NCBI GenBank assembly: GCA_034437755.1 | Contig: DAOTTV010000078.1 | Location: forward strand, 1 to 64,000 | Direction: 5' to 3' | DNA: 64,000 nucleotides | From: JAUZRW01 sp034437755 | GTDB lineage: Bacteria > Chloroflexota > Anaerolineae > Aggregatilineales > Phototrophicaceae | Part shown: piece by piece, positions 7,235-15,780 of the stretch | Position numbering within the stretch: the first letter of the stretch is position 1 | How the letters are laid out: each line of letters starts with the position of its first letter | Translations under genes and position numbers: made by a program | Notes under the pieces: generated by a model | The model's database searches: none | What the model was told of the DNA's origin: nothing | The model's input: the letters and a program-made list of their open reading frames with translations, nothing else

Positions 7235-8850
7235 TACTCATCATCAGCCTGATTATCACGCTATTAGCAACCCTAGAATGGATTTTCATCCGTTGCATTC
7301 CCGTTTGGCTCGTGCGCGTTCTCGTACAAGTGCCCCTGTTGGTGCTGACGGTTTTCGTCGCGTGGTTTGCGGGCTTGTATCTGACCCATGAAGACCCGGG
7401 CGAACAGCAAGCACAGATCGAAGCGCAGATTTTAGATCGCGAGATAGCTTTCATCGGGGATTTGCGCGTAAGCGTCGACGCGACGGGTGCAATCACGCCA
7501 ATACGCCAGATTCCACTGACATTCCAAAGCGCACAATCGCCCGTCGTCGAGATTTTCTACGACGCAGGTGATCGCGTCGATACCGGCGCACTGATCGCCA
7601 ACCTCGATAACACCGATGCCCAACAAGCCGTACGGGATGCTGAAATCGCCGTCGCGTTGCAGGAGACATCTTACGATGCGCTGACATCCCCCCCGCGTGC
7701 TGAAGATTTAGCAGTGGCACAGGCGGCGATCGAAACAGCGCAGGCACAACTACGGGCGGCAACCACCTCCGCGACCATCATTCAAGATCGCGAGATTGCA
7801 CGATTACAACAGGAGATTGCGGATAATCAACTGTGGCAATCGCAACTCGCCCGCGATTCCTTGACCCCACCAAGCGAATTTTACGTTGATTTCGATCTCG
7901 TTGATGACTTCACAGCAGACATTGACAACGACGACATCGCTCAACAGGTGGAAGAAGCCAGCACGACTGTCGCAGAGACGCTGGAACAACTCAATGCGTC
8001 CAATCGAGCGGCGTTCCAAGCGCAACAACTAAACGCACAGGCGGCGATCAATCAGGGGGAATTGGGCATCGAACAGGCGCGTCTCAATTTCGAGTCGGTC
8101 GTCTCGCGACCGGCAGACCCCGCATCAGTTGCCGGTGCGAATCTCGCGCTGGAACAAGCCGAAATCACCTATAATCGCCTCGTGAACGGGCCGACTGATC
8201 TGCAACTACAGCAGGCGACGCTCGATCTGCGGACGATCAACCTCGCGCTGGAGCAAGCCGAGTACGCGCTCGAACAAACGCAACTGACAGCGCCCTTCCC
8301 CGGCATCATCGCCCAGATGGATCTCGTCGAAGGGCAATTGCCACCGCAGGGCGTAGGCGTGTTGTTGATTGACGACAGCGGCTATTATGTTGATTTACCG
8401 ATTGATGAGACCGACGTCGCCGATGTGAAAGTCGGGCAACGGGTCGAGTTCGATGTCGATGCCCTGCCAAGCGAACTCGTGATCGGCGAGGTGCGGAGTA
8501 TTGCCTATTCGCCGCTCAATCTTGATAACCTCGTCGCCTATAACGTGCGCGTCGATATTTTACCAACGAATACCGCCGCTATCCGCACCGGCATGACCGT
8601 GACCGGCAGCATCATCACGCTCGAAAAAGCGGACGTATTGCTCGTCCGTAACAATTTTGTGCGCTTCGATCGCATTACAGGCGATGCGTTCGTCACCGTA
8701 CTTGACGCAGACGGTCAACTTGACGAGCGTCTGGTGCTGTTGGGCGATCGCGGCGATATTTACAGCGAAGTACTCGCCGGTTTAGAGGCTGGCGACGAAG
8801 TTGTGCTGGTACCGCGCAACGACGGCGCGGGTCTCTTCGGCACGCAATAG
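7231..8850 (+). CDS. Second HlyD/MacA-like adaptor with two N-terminal membrane segments
   Basis: The 539-residue product begins with about 55 hydrophobic residues that look like two membrane helices, more than the single anchor usual for this family. After it come a lipoyl half (GDLRVSVDATGAITP), a long coiled coil (about 130-350), the second lipoyl half (LTAPFPGIIAQMDLVEGQ) and barrel domains. It is translationally coupled to the preceding adaptor by an ATGA overlap. It is not a recent copy of its neighbour: the coiled coil is longer and the sequences differ throughout. A heteromeric adaptor is plausible but inferred. Confidence 0.87.
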   Translation: MILIISLIITLLATLEWIFIRCIPVWLVRVLVQVPLLVLTVFVAWFAGLYLTHEDPGEQQAQIEAQILDREIAFIGDLRVSVDATGAITPIRQIPLTFQSAQSPVVEIFYDAGDRVDTGALIANLDNTDAQQAVRDAEIAVALQETSYDALTSPPRAEDLAVAQAAIETAQAQLRAATTSATIIQDREIARLQQEIADNQLWQSQLARDSLTPPSEFYVDFDLVDDFTADIDNDDIAQQVEEASTTVAETLEQLNASNRAAFQAQQLNAQAAINQGELGIEQARLNFESVVSRPADPASVAGANLALEQAEITYNRLVNGPTDLQLQQATLDLRTINLALEQAEYALEQTQLTAPFPGIIAQMDLVEGQLPPQGVGVLLIDDSGYYVDLPIDETDVADVKVGQRVEFDVDALPSELVIGEVRSIAYSPLNLDNLVAYNVRVDILPTNTAAIRTGMTVTGSIITLEKADVLLVRNNFVRFDRITGDAFVTVLDADGQLDERLVLLGDRGDIYSEVLAGLEAGDEVVLVPRNDGAGLFGTQ

Positions 8851-8865
8851 CGAGGACAAACGACT

Positions 8866-9657
8866 ATGGCAAAAAAAGCAGTCATCGACATTCGACGCAT
8901 CACTAAGAATTATCAGATGGGGCAACTCTTGCTGAAAGTGCTGAAAGGCATCAATCTCAAGATTTACCCGGGTGAATTCCTGTCGATTATGGGGCCGTCT
9001 GGCTCGGGGAAATCGACACTGATGAACATCCTCGGCGCGCTCGATCAGCCGACCGCCGGCGAATACTATCTGGATGGCTTAGATGTGAGCAAACTGAGCG
9101 AGGAGAAACTCGCCAAAGTTCGTAATAAGAAAATCGGCTTCGTCTTTCAGAATTTTAACTTGCTCAAGCGGACGACCGCCTTACGGCAGGTCGAGTTACC
9201 TTTGATTTATAGCGATGGCGGGGCGCGGAGCAAGAAAGCACAAGCGGCACTTGAATCGGTGGGTTTAGGCAAACGTATCGACCATTTACCGAGCGAGCTA
9301 TCCGGCGGTCAGCAACAACGGGTAGCCATCGCACGCGCACTGGTCAATGAGCCATCGGTGATCCTTGCAGACGAGCCGACAGGCAACCTTGACTCGCGCA
9401 GTGGCACAGAAGTCATGCAGATTTTCCAGCGGTTGAACCGCGAGGACGGGATCACGACGGTTTTTGTGACGCATGATCCGTGGATTGCCCGTCATACCGG
9501 GCGCGTCATCATGTTGCGCGATGGCAACGTCATCGCGGATGAACGTGTGAAGAATCCACTCGTCGCCGGTGAAGTCGAGCGTCCGTCCGAAGCAGAAGAG
9601 CTACAAGGCATCTTCGACGAAACGTACTATGGCGGTGACGAAAGCGAGTATAATTAA
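8866..9657 (+). CDS. ABC transporter ATP-binding protein (MacB/LolD type)
   Basis: This ATPase powers the export system. The 263-residue product has Walker A GPSGSGKST (43-51), Q-loop FVFQNFNLL, signature LSGGQ (145-149), Walker B VILADEPTGNLDS (165-177) and switch His in FVTHD. The family signature NLD after the Walker B places it in the MacB/LolD/FtsE group that pairs with FtsX-like permeases. A C-terminal tail of about 35 residues extends beyond the usual domain. The GTG of the first permease gene follows its TAA directly. Confidence 0.95.
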   Translation: MAKKAVIDIRRITKNYQMGQLLLKVLKGINLKIYPGEFLSIMGPSGSGKSTLMNILGALDQPTAGEYYLDGLDVSKLSEEKLAKVRNKKIGFVFQNFNLLKRTTALRQVELPLIYSDGGARSKKAQAALESVGLGKRIDHLPSELSGGQQQRVAIARALVNEPSVILADEPTGNLDSRSGTEVMQIFQRLNREDGITTVFVTHDPWIARHTGRVIMLRDGNVIADERVKNPLVAGEVERPSEAEELQGIFDETYYGGDESEYN

Positions 9658-10893
9658 GTGAACCTGATCGAAGTCTTTCGCATTGCGGTTGAGAGCTTAC
9701 TGATTAATCGCCTGCGTTCAGTATTGACGACGCTGGGCATCATCATCGGTGTTGGCGCGGTGATCTCGCTGGTCAGCCTTGGGCGCGGAGTCGAGACGTA
9801 CATCGACGGTGAGTTCGAGGCGCTGGGCGCGACTCTGCTCGAAGTGAGTTCTACCCAACCTGAGAGCCAGAACCGCACGCGGGTTGAGCCACTGAGTACG
9901 ATCACAGCCGAAGCCCTGACGAATCCAGCGATTGCGCCGAGCATCCGGCAAGTGGCGATGGGCTATCGCGTGTTCGGCGGGGTGACGGGTGAAGGGCAAC
10001 AAGTCAGCACGAATATACGGGGCGTGAGCGCCAATTACGACGACGTACAATCGTGGAATATGCTATACGGCAGTTTCATCAGCGAGCTAGAGACCGAGAC
10101 GACAGCACGAGTGGCGGTGTTAGGTCTGGATGTTGTCGAGGATTTGTACGCCGATCGCACTTTTAACCCTGTCGGGCGCAACATCCGCATTAATCAACGC
10201 GTATTTACGATCATCGGCGTGATGGAAGAGCGCGGCGGCGCGTTCGGTGCGAGTGAAGATAACGTGATCTTCATCCCGATCACTACCGCACAGACGCGCC
10301 TCGCCAATGCGCGCAGTCGCGATGGTGGCTACATCGTCAGTACAATCTACGTCGAAGTCATCAGCGAAGAACGTATCGACCAGGCGACCCGCGAGATTCA
10401 GACTTATCTCGATGATGCCCACGACATTCGTTTCGTCGATGAGCGTGATTATGATATTTCCAGCGATGCCGGTCTGCTGGATACAGTGGAGCAAATCAGC
10501 GGCACCCTGACGATCTTTCTGGGGATGATCGCCGGTATCTCTCTGTTAGTAGGCGGCATCGGTATCATGAATATCATGCTCGTTTCAGTAACCGAGCGCA
10601 CGCGCGAGATTGGCTTACGCAAAGCTGTAGGCGCGAAGTCCAGCAACATCTTAACCCAATTCCTGATTGAAAGCACGATTTTATCGCTCATCGGCGGGTT
10701 TTTGGGCATCGGGGTCGGGTATATCGCGGCGATTGTCGGCACGAATCTATACGAACAATTGACGATGACTATCGAACCGGATGTTGTCTTGCTGGCGACC
10801 GGTGTTAGTACTTTCGTTGGTATCTTCTTCGGCTATTACCCAGCCCAGCGCGCCGCCCGTATGAAGCCAATCGATGCCTTACGTTTTGAGTAA
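9658..10893 (+). CDS. ABC transporter permease, MacB/FtsX family (first)
   Basis: The 411-residue product has the MacB layout: one N-terminal membrane helix (SVLTTLGIIIGVGAVISLVS region, about 20-40), a large extracytoplasmic MacB_PCD domain (about 45-275), and three C-terminal helices with the conserved GGIGIMNIMLVSVTERTREIG loop (motif GIGIMNIML). It ends PIDALRFE, the usual family end. The GTG start abuts the stop of the ATPase gene. A second, related permease follows, so the pair likely forms a heterodimer. Confidence 0.94.
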   Translation: MNLIEVFRIAVESLLINRLRSVLTTLGIIIGVGAVISLVSLGRGVETYIDGEFEALGATLLEVSSTQPESQNRTRVEPLSTITAEALTNPAIAPSIRQVAMGYRVFGGVTGEGQQVSTNIRGVSANYDDVQSWNMLYGSFISELETETTARVAVLGLDVVEDLYADRTFNPVGRNIRINQRVFTIIGVMEERGGAFGASEDNVIFIPITTAQTRLANARSRDGGYIVSTIYVEVISEERIDQATREIQTYLDDAHDIRFVDERDYDISSDAGLLDTVEQISGTLTIFLGMIAGISLLVGGIGIMNIMLVSVTERTREIGLRKAVGAKSSNILTQFLIESTILSLIGGFLGIGVGYIAAIVGTNLYEQLTMTIEPDVVLLATGVSTFVGIFFGYYPAQRAARMKPIDALRFE

Positions 10894-10909
10894 ATGAGTA
10901 AGCGGACTT

Positions 10910-12121
10910 ATGTTTGAGAATTATCGCATCGCCCTATCGAGCCTCAACAGCAATAAACTACGTACAGCCTTGACGATGCTGGGCGTGACGATCGGTGTGG
11001 CGGCGGTGATTATCCTCGTCTCGGTCGGGCAATCGTTTGAGACTTTTGTGCGGCAACAGTTCGAGGGACTGGGTGTTAACTTGATCTTCGTCGTGCCTAA
11101 CTTCAACGCTAACGACATCGAACCGCTGACGCTGGATGATGTGGCGGTGCTATCTGACCCCTCCCGCGTGCCGGATGCACGGGCTGTCATCCCACAGAAC
11201 AACTTTAACCGTGATGTGCGCGCTGGCACGAACGAAACTCGCCTCAATATCGAAGCGACAGGCTTGCAATACATGCAGTTATGGGGGCGCGAGTTGGTCG
11301 CGGGGCGCTTCTTCGATGAGGGCGAGCTAGAGACTAATGCGCGGGTTGCCGTGCTAGAAGTCGACGTGATGGAACAACTCTTCCCGGACTCATTTCCGAT
11401 CGGGCAGACAGTACGCATCGACGACGTGCAGTTCACCGTGATTGGTGTACTCGCACCACAGACGGGCTTGCTCAGTATCGGTGGGTCGAACCGTATCATC
11501 ATTCCCTACACAACAGCCTACACCCGCTTGAACAATTCACGGGTGTTGAGTGGCGAGCAAGCCGTCGATTTTATCATCGTACAGGGGCGCAACCCGGACT
11601 TATCGGCTGACGTTGTACGACAGATTCAACTCGCGTTACGCGATGCGCGCGGTGTTGGCTTCCGCGATGAAGATAACTTTCTCGTCATCAGCCAGAACGA
11701 AACGCTCAATACACTCGACGAAATCACATCTTTGCTGACGGTCTTTCTGGCGATTCTCGCGGGGATTTCCTTGCTGGTGGGCGGCATCGGCATCATGAAT
11801 ATCATGCTCGTCACCGTGACGGAGCGCACCAAAGAAATTGGATTACGCAAGGCAGTTGGTGCCAAAAATTTCGATATTCTGCTACAATTTTTAACGGAGG
11901 CTGTCATTCTCTCGCTGTTAGGGGGCACCGTCGGCGTGATGATCGCGGCCGTTGTCTCGACAATCGTGACGGTTCTCGTCGCAGATTTATCGGTTGCCAT
12001 CCAGCTAAGCAGTATTGGGCTAGCGGTGTTCGTCTCGGTTGCGGTAGGCGTACTCAGTGGCATCTACCCTGCCAACCGCGCCGCCGGCTTAAACCCAATC
12101 GATGCCTTGCGTTATGAATAG
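10910..12121 (+). CDS. ABC transporter permease, MacB/FtsX family (second)
   Basis: The 403-residue product has the same architecture as the preceding permease and ends with the matching PIDALRYE. The GGIGIMNIMLVTVTERTKEIGLRKAVGAK region (core GIGIMNIML) is nearly the same in both, while the outer domains differ, as expected of an old tandem duplication. It begins 16 bp after the first permease. Together with the ATPase and the two adaptors it completes an export or envelope-stress type system. Confidence 0.94.
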   Translation: MFENYRIALSSLNSNKLRTALTMLGVTIGVAAVIILVSVGQSFETFVRQQFEGLGVNLIFVVPNFNANDIEPLTLDDVAVLSDPSRVPDARAVIPQNNFNRDVRAGTNETRLNIEATGLQYMQLWGRELVAGRFFDEGELETNARVAVLEVDVMEQLFPDSFPIGQTVRIDDVQFTVIGVLAPQTGLLSIGGSNRIIIPYTTAYTRLNNSRVLSGEQAVDFIIVQGRNPDLSADVVRQIQLALRDARGVGFRDEDNFLVISQNETLNTLDEITSLLTVFLAILAGISLLVGGIGIMNIMLVTVTERTKEIGLRKAVGAKNFDILLQFLTEAVILSLLGGTVGVMIAAVVSTIVTVLVADLSVAIQLSSIGLAVFVSVAVGVLSGIYPANRAAGLNPIDALRYE

Positions 12122-12133
12122 GGAAAACAACTC

Positions 12134-12658
12134 ATGAATCAGAACAATCAGCAAGAAACGATACCCGTCCCACGGAGTCGCATCTTCGTGTTAGATGATG
12201 GCACCTTTGTCGTCCAGTGGGAAGCCGAGCGCGTGCAAGATTTGCTCAATGGGCGCTATCAGACTTATAATCCAGAGCAGTTCGGCAACTCGATCACGGA
12301 TTATGAGTTAGGACAGTTGCAAAAATCGGAGGTTGTCGCTGATTATGATGCGGAATTGGTCTACTTATCGCCAATGACAACGACCGATGCCCAGCATCCA
12401 AATCGTTCGTTTTACTTGAACACGACTCTACATAAATCTCGCGTGAAAGACGTTGAACAAGCCTTGAAAGAAGCCGACTTGCTCGATCGGTTATCGGTGC
12501 GTATACAGGCCATCTTCGTCATTGTTCGCGGGGAGCGCGGCTATCCCTTCGCCTCTTTTGACGATGCTGAACGCGCGCGCGAAGTCCTGATTGAGGCTTT
12601 CCCAGAGTTATTGGGCAATACGGTTGTTGCATTTATCGAACATAATAGCCTATCATAA
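12134..12658 (+). CDS. Protein of unknown function, downstream of MacB-type exporter
   Basis: I do not recognise this 174-residue protein. It has no signal peptide or membrane segment. It begins with a polar stretch (QNNQQET), then a mixed alpha/beta sequence with RIFVLDDGTFVVQWE and a C-terminal part QAIFVIVRGERGYPFASFDDAERARE. It starts 12 bp after the second permease gene and precedes the GbsR-like regulator, so it probably belongs to the same transcription unit. A cytosolic accessory role is only a guess from position. Confidence 0.8.
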   Translation: MNQNNQQETIPVPRSRIFVLDDGTFVVQWEAERVQDLLNGRYQTYNPEQFGNSITDYELGQLQKSEVVADYDAELVYLSPMTTTDAQHPNRSFYLNTTLHKSRVKDVEQALKEADLLDRLSVRIQAIFVIVRGERGYPFASFDDAERAREVLIEAFPELLGNTVVAFIEHNSLS

Positions 12659-12706
12659 AATGAGTTTTATTTACTGTGAATGTGTGAGTGAAGGTGAGAA
12701 GTGGGC

Positions 12707-13291
12707 ATGGACAACAAGAATAAAGGTGAGAACGATAGCACCATCCAAAATGAGAAAATCCGCGACGTCCACGATAGTATGCTGGAAGGCTTGGGACAAC
12801 TCGCAGATTACTTTGGGTTTAGTAAAGTGATGGGGCAGTTATATGGCACACTCGTCCTCAGTGCGAATCCGTTATCGCTGGATGATATGATGGAACGACT
12901 CGGCATCTCTAAAGCGAGTGTGAGCATGAACATGCGTACGCTCGAGCATATGGGGATGGTTCGGCAAGTGTGGGTGCGCGGTGGCAGTGGTCGCCGTAAG
13001 TACTACGAAGCAGAGACCGATTTCTGGCAGATCATCACGAATCTCGTCAGCGGGCGCGAGATGCGCGATGTCGAGCGGGCAATTACTGTAATTGATGAAA
13101 ACAGCGAAGAATTACGCACCGCCATGCCCAAGATGAGCGAGGATGACCAACATCTGGCACAACTGTATATCGAGCGAATGCGCGAGATGCAGTCGCTCTT
13201 CCGCTTCGCCCAGATGATTATCTCGACTGTGTTCACAAAAGTCGATGATGATACGGATTTCAGCGAGATTACCCATATCGAAATCGATTAA
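12707..13291 (+). CDS. GbsR/MarR-like winged-helix transcriptional regulator
   Basis: The 194-residue product resembles the GbsR family. It has the segment GLGQLADYFGFSKVMGQLYG (20 residues), then a winged helix with recognition region LGISKASVSMNMRTLEHMG and wing GGSGRRKYYEAE, and a C-terminal helical half. GbsR proteins regulate osmoprotectant uptake or efflux genes in other bacteria. Here the neighbours suggest control of the MacB-type exporter. The ATG at 12707 is preferred over GTG 12701 because AAGGTGAG is 8 bases before it. Confidence 0.88.
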   Translation: MDNKNKGENDSTIQNEKIRDVHDSMLEGLGQLADYFGFSKVMGQLYGTLVLSANPLSLDDMMERLGISKASVSMNMRTLEHMGMVRQVWVRGGSGRRKYYEAETDFWQIITNLVSGREMRDVERAITVIDENSEELRTAMPKMSEDDQHLAQLYIERMREMQSLFRFAQMIISTVFTKVDDDTDFSEITHIEID

Positions 13292-13297
13292 TGTCCC

Positions 13298-13326
13298 TTG
13301 CCCTCAGAATCGCGTTTGGCTATAAT
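13298..13326 (+). promoter_or_regulatory. Sigma-70-type promoter of tRNA-Leu
   Basis: TTGCCC (13298-13303), a 17-bp spacer and a perfect TATAAT (13321-13326) precede the tRNA by 17 bp. This is the best-formed promoter I see in the window. Confidence 0.75.
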
Positions 13327-13343
13327 GAGTATTCGACATGAGC

Positions 13344-13426
13344 GGGGGAGTGGCGGAATTGGCAGACGCGCATGACTTAGGATCATGTCTCTTTGTGAGG
13401 TGAGGGTTCGAGTCCCTCCTTCCCCA
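13344..13426 (+). tRNA. tRNA-Leu, anticodon TAG
   Basis: A full class II cloverleaf can be drawn: 7-bp acceptor stem GGGGGAG/CTTCCCC, D-arm region GGCGGAATTGGCAGACGC, anticodon stem CATGA/TCATG with loop CTTAGGA (anticodon TAG at 13378-13380), a long variable arm as in Leu tRNAs, and T-arm GAGGG/CCCTC with TTCGAGT. The discriminator base is A, as leucyl-tRNA synthetase needs. The 3' CCA is not encoded. Confidence 0.97.
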
Positions 13427-13435
13427 ACACACGAC

Positions 13436-13465
13436 AAAGGCGCTCCTGTGCGCCTTTTGTTTTAT
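13436..13465 (+). terminator. Intrinsic terminator after tRNA-Leu
   Basis: An 8-bp stem AAAGGCGC/GCGCCTTT with loop TCCTGT is followed by a T-rich run (TTGTTTTA). It starts 10 bp after the tRNA. Confidence 0.8.
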
Positions 13466-13563
13466 ACGGTGTCACTGACGTTGATTTCTGATGAAATATT
13501 GACGTTACCCTCCGCTACAATTTGATATAATAGTTCTTAGTTCTGCAATAAGGATGAAGTCCC

Positions 13564-15099
13564 TTGAACATTCAAACTGAACGCATCGAGAATCATAGAG
13601 CGCGGTTAACAGTCGAAGTGACTGACAAGCAGTGGAAACAAGCGAAGAAAGAAGCCGCCGCCGCCCTCTCGTCACGTTATAACATTCCCGGTTTTCGCAA
13701 AGGCAAAGCGCCCTATCGCATCATCGCCAAATACATTGGCGAAGATAGCATTATCAGCGATGCTATCGATCAATTGGGGCGCGGGTTATATCCGCAAGTC
13801 CTCGAGGAAGCGGAAGTTGAACCCTATGCGGCAGGCACGATCGAAGATTTCCAGATGGAACCACAACCGACCTTCGTTTACACCGTGCCACTCAGCCCAC
13901 AAGTCGACCTCGGCGATTATCAATCCGTCCGGGTTGATTACGAAGAACCGGAAATCAGCGATGAAGCCATCAACGAAGTCTTGAGCAACTTGCAACAGGA
14001 ACACGCGCTCGTTGAAGAGAGTGCCAATCCGATACAAGCTGGCGATCGCGTGACGTTCGATATCGACAGTACATTTGCAGACGGTGAAGAACGCCCGCTC
14101 GATGACGATGACGATAATGACGAAGACGATGTTGTCGCCTACAAGGGCGATACATTCATCCAACGCGAAGATATCGAGCTGAAGCTCGACCCGGAGCAAG
14201 AACCGATCCTGCCGGGGTTCATTGATGCTCTAGTCGGGGCATCGGCTGGCGATGAGTTGGAATTTGAACTCACAGTGCCCGATGATGACGAGGATTACGA
14301 GGATGTCGGCGGACGTAAGGTTCAATTCTCTGTGATCGTCCACAAAGTAGAGAACATCACCCTGCCAGAATTGACCGATGACTTCGCGGCGCGCGTCACC
14401 GAAGACGAAGACGAACCCTTGACTTTGCTTCAAATACGTATGCGTATCCGTGAGAACATGGAAGAGGAAGCCCGCGACAAAGCCCGTGAGGCTTACATCG
14501 ATCAGATGGTTGATGAGATCGCCGCACAAGCCGAGATCGCCTACCCGGAGGACATGGTCGAAGATCGCATTGACGCGATGCTGGCGCAGTTGAACCAGCA
14601 ACTCGCGCAACAGGGCTTATCGATAGAAGTCTATCAGCAAATCACAGGTGCCAGCGATGAGAGCTTGCGTGAAGAGTATCGCGAAGAGGCGCGCAAAGCA
14701 GTCGAGCGGTCGCTCGTCTTTGGCGAGGTTGTCAACGCTCAGGACATCCAAGTGACGGCTGAAGAGATTGATGCTAAAGTTGATGAAACACTCGACGAAT
14801 TAGGCATGAGCGATAACGCAGAAGTACGGCAACTGTTCGACCAACCACAACAACGCAACAATATCGCACAAAATTTGCTGTACGAGCGCGCGGTCGATAT
14901 GCTGATGAAGATCGGCAAAGGTGAGTCGCTAGAGACAGCAAATGACGATACGTCGGCAGAGGATGCAGAGGCTGAAGAAACCACCAGCGATGCGCCCTCA
15001 GCTAGCACCGACACAAACCCAGAGACAGACGATGCAGAAGTCGTCACCGCAACATCTACAGACAATCAAGCTGAATCGGTAGACGAAGATAAAGAGTAG
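13564..15099 (+). CDS. tig: Trigger factor (ribosome-associated chaperone, peptidyl-prolyl isomerase)
   Basis: Trigger factor binds the ribosomal exit tunnel and folds nascent chains. The 511-residue product has the N-terminal ribosome-binding domain with the signature GFRKGKAPYRII (about 44-55), an FKBP-type domain (about 155-265) and the C-terminal chaperone arms. It is longer than the usual ~430 residues for two reasons: an acidic insert in the FKBP domain (RPLDDDDDNDEDD) and an acidic, Ser/Thr-rich C-terminal tail of about 50 residues. It starts with TTG at 13564 with AAGGA before it; TATAAT lies at 13526-13531 but with no well-spaced -35. clpP and clpX follow, the common tig-clpP-clpX order. 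Confidence 0.95.
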   Translation: MNIQTERIENHRARLTVEVTDKQWKQAKKEAAAALSSRYNIPGFRKGKAPYRIIAKYIGEDSIISDAIDQLGRGLYPQVLEEAEVEPYAAGTIEDFQMEPQPTFVYTVPLSPQVDLGDYQSVRVDYEEPEISDEAINEVLSNLQQEHALVEESANPIQAGDRVTFDIDSTFADGEERPLDDDDDNDEDDVVAYKGDTFIQREDIELKLDPEQEPILPGFIDALVGASAGDELEFELTVPDDDEDYEDVGGRKVQFSVIVHKVENITLPELTDDFAARVTEDEDEPLTLLQIRMRIRENMEEEARDKAREAYIDQMVDEIAAQAEIAYPEDMVEDRIDAMLAQLNQQLAQQGLSIEVYQQITGASDESLREEYREEARKAVERSLVFGEVVNAQDIQVTAEEIDAKVDETLDELGMSDNAEVRQLFDQPQQRNNIAQNLLYERAVDMLMKIGKGESLETANDDTSAEDAEAEETTSDAPSASTDTNPETDDAEVVTATSTDNQAESVDEDKE

Positions 15100-15136
15100 T
15101 TAACGTCATTCACGAAAGGAGTAAGGCCGTATCCTG

Positions 15137-15778
15137 ATGGGATACATGCCGAACTATATGAATCCAATGCATATGAACCCGCAAAGTGTTGTTCCGATGG
15201 TCATTGAGCAGGGAAGCCGTGGCGAACGGGCTTATGATATTTATTCCTTGTTGCTGAAGGAACGAATCGTGTTCGTCGGGACTGGTATTAACGACCAGAT
15301 CGCCAATCTGACCGTCGCCCAGTTGCTCTTCCTCGATCGGGAAGACCCCGACCGCCGCGTGCAGATGTACATCAACTCGCCCGGTGGCGCTGTTTACGCC
15401 GGTATGGCGATGTACGATGCCATGCAACAGATCACCGCACCGGTGAGTACGGTAGCTGTCGGTTTAGCCGCGAGCTTCGGCACTGTGTTGCTGACGGGTG
15501 GCGAAGCTGAGATGCGTATGGCTCTGCCGAACGCGACCATTCACATGCACCAACCCCTCGGCGGCGCTCAGGGGCAAGCCTCGGACATCGTGATTCAGGC
15601 AAATGAAATTGTCCGCCTGAAGGAACGCCTGAACAACATCTTCGTGAAGCACACCGGACAAGATTACGAAACGATCGAAAAAGATACTGACCGTGATATT
15701 TACAAGAGTGCTGAAGAAGCAGTCGAATACGGTCTGGTCGATTCTGTACTGTACGATGAGCAACAAGAGGAAGAATAA
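15137..15778 (+). CDS. clpP: ATP-dependent Clp protease proteolytic subunit
   Basis: ClpP forms the double-ring serine protease that works with ClpX. The 213-residue product has the catalytic Ser113 in LAASFG, His138 in HMHQPLGG and Asp187 in DTDRDIY; their spacing (25 and 74 residues from Ser) equals that of E. coli ClpP. The Ser loop reads AASFG rather than the usual AASMG. The N-terminus has a short Met/Pro/Asn-rich leader (about 16 residues) that could be a propeptide. AAAGGAG precedes the ATG by about 16 bases. clpX starts 2 bp after its stop. Confidence 0.97.
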   Translation: MGYMPNYMNPMHMNPQSVVPMVIEQGSRGERAYDIYSLLLKERIVFVGTGINDQIANLTVAQLLFLDREDPDRRVQMYINSPGGAVYAGMAMYDAMQQITAPVSTVAVGLAASFGTVLLTGGEAEMRMALPNATIHMHQPLGGAQGQASDIVIQANEIVRLKERLNNIFVKHTGQDYETIEKDTDRDIYKSAEEAVEYGLVDSVLYDEQQEEE

Positions 15779-15780
15779 TT

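Noticed and set aside
5843..8850. Two HlyD-like genes as a recent duplication
   Set aside because: They differ in length, membrane anchor and most of the coiled coil; only the lipoyl motifs are alike. Old paralogues at most.
13499..13531. TTGACG and TATAAT before tig as a promoter
   Set aside because: Spacing between the two hexamers is 21 bp, too long for a standard sigma-70 promoter. The -10 alone may still be used.
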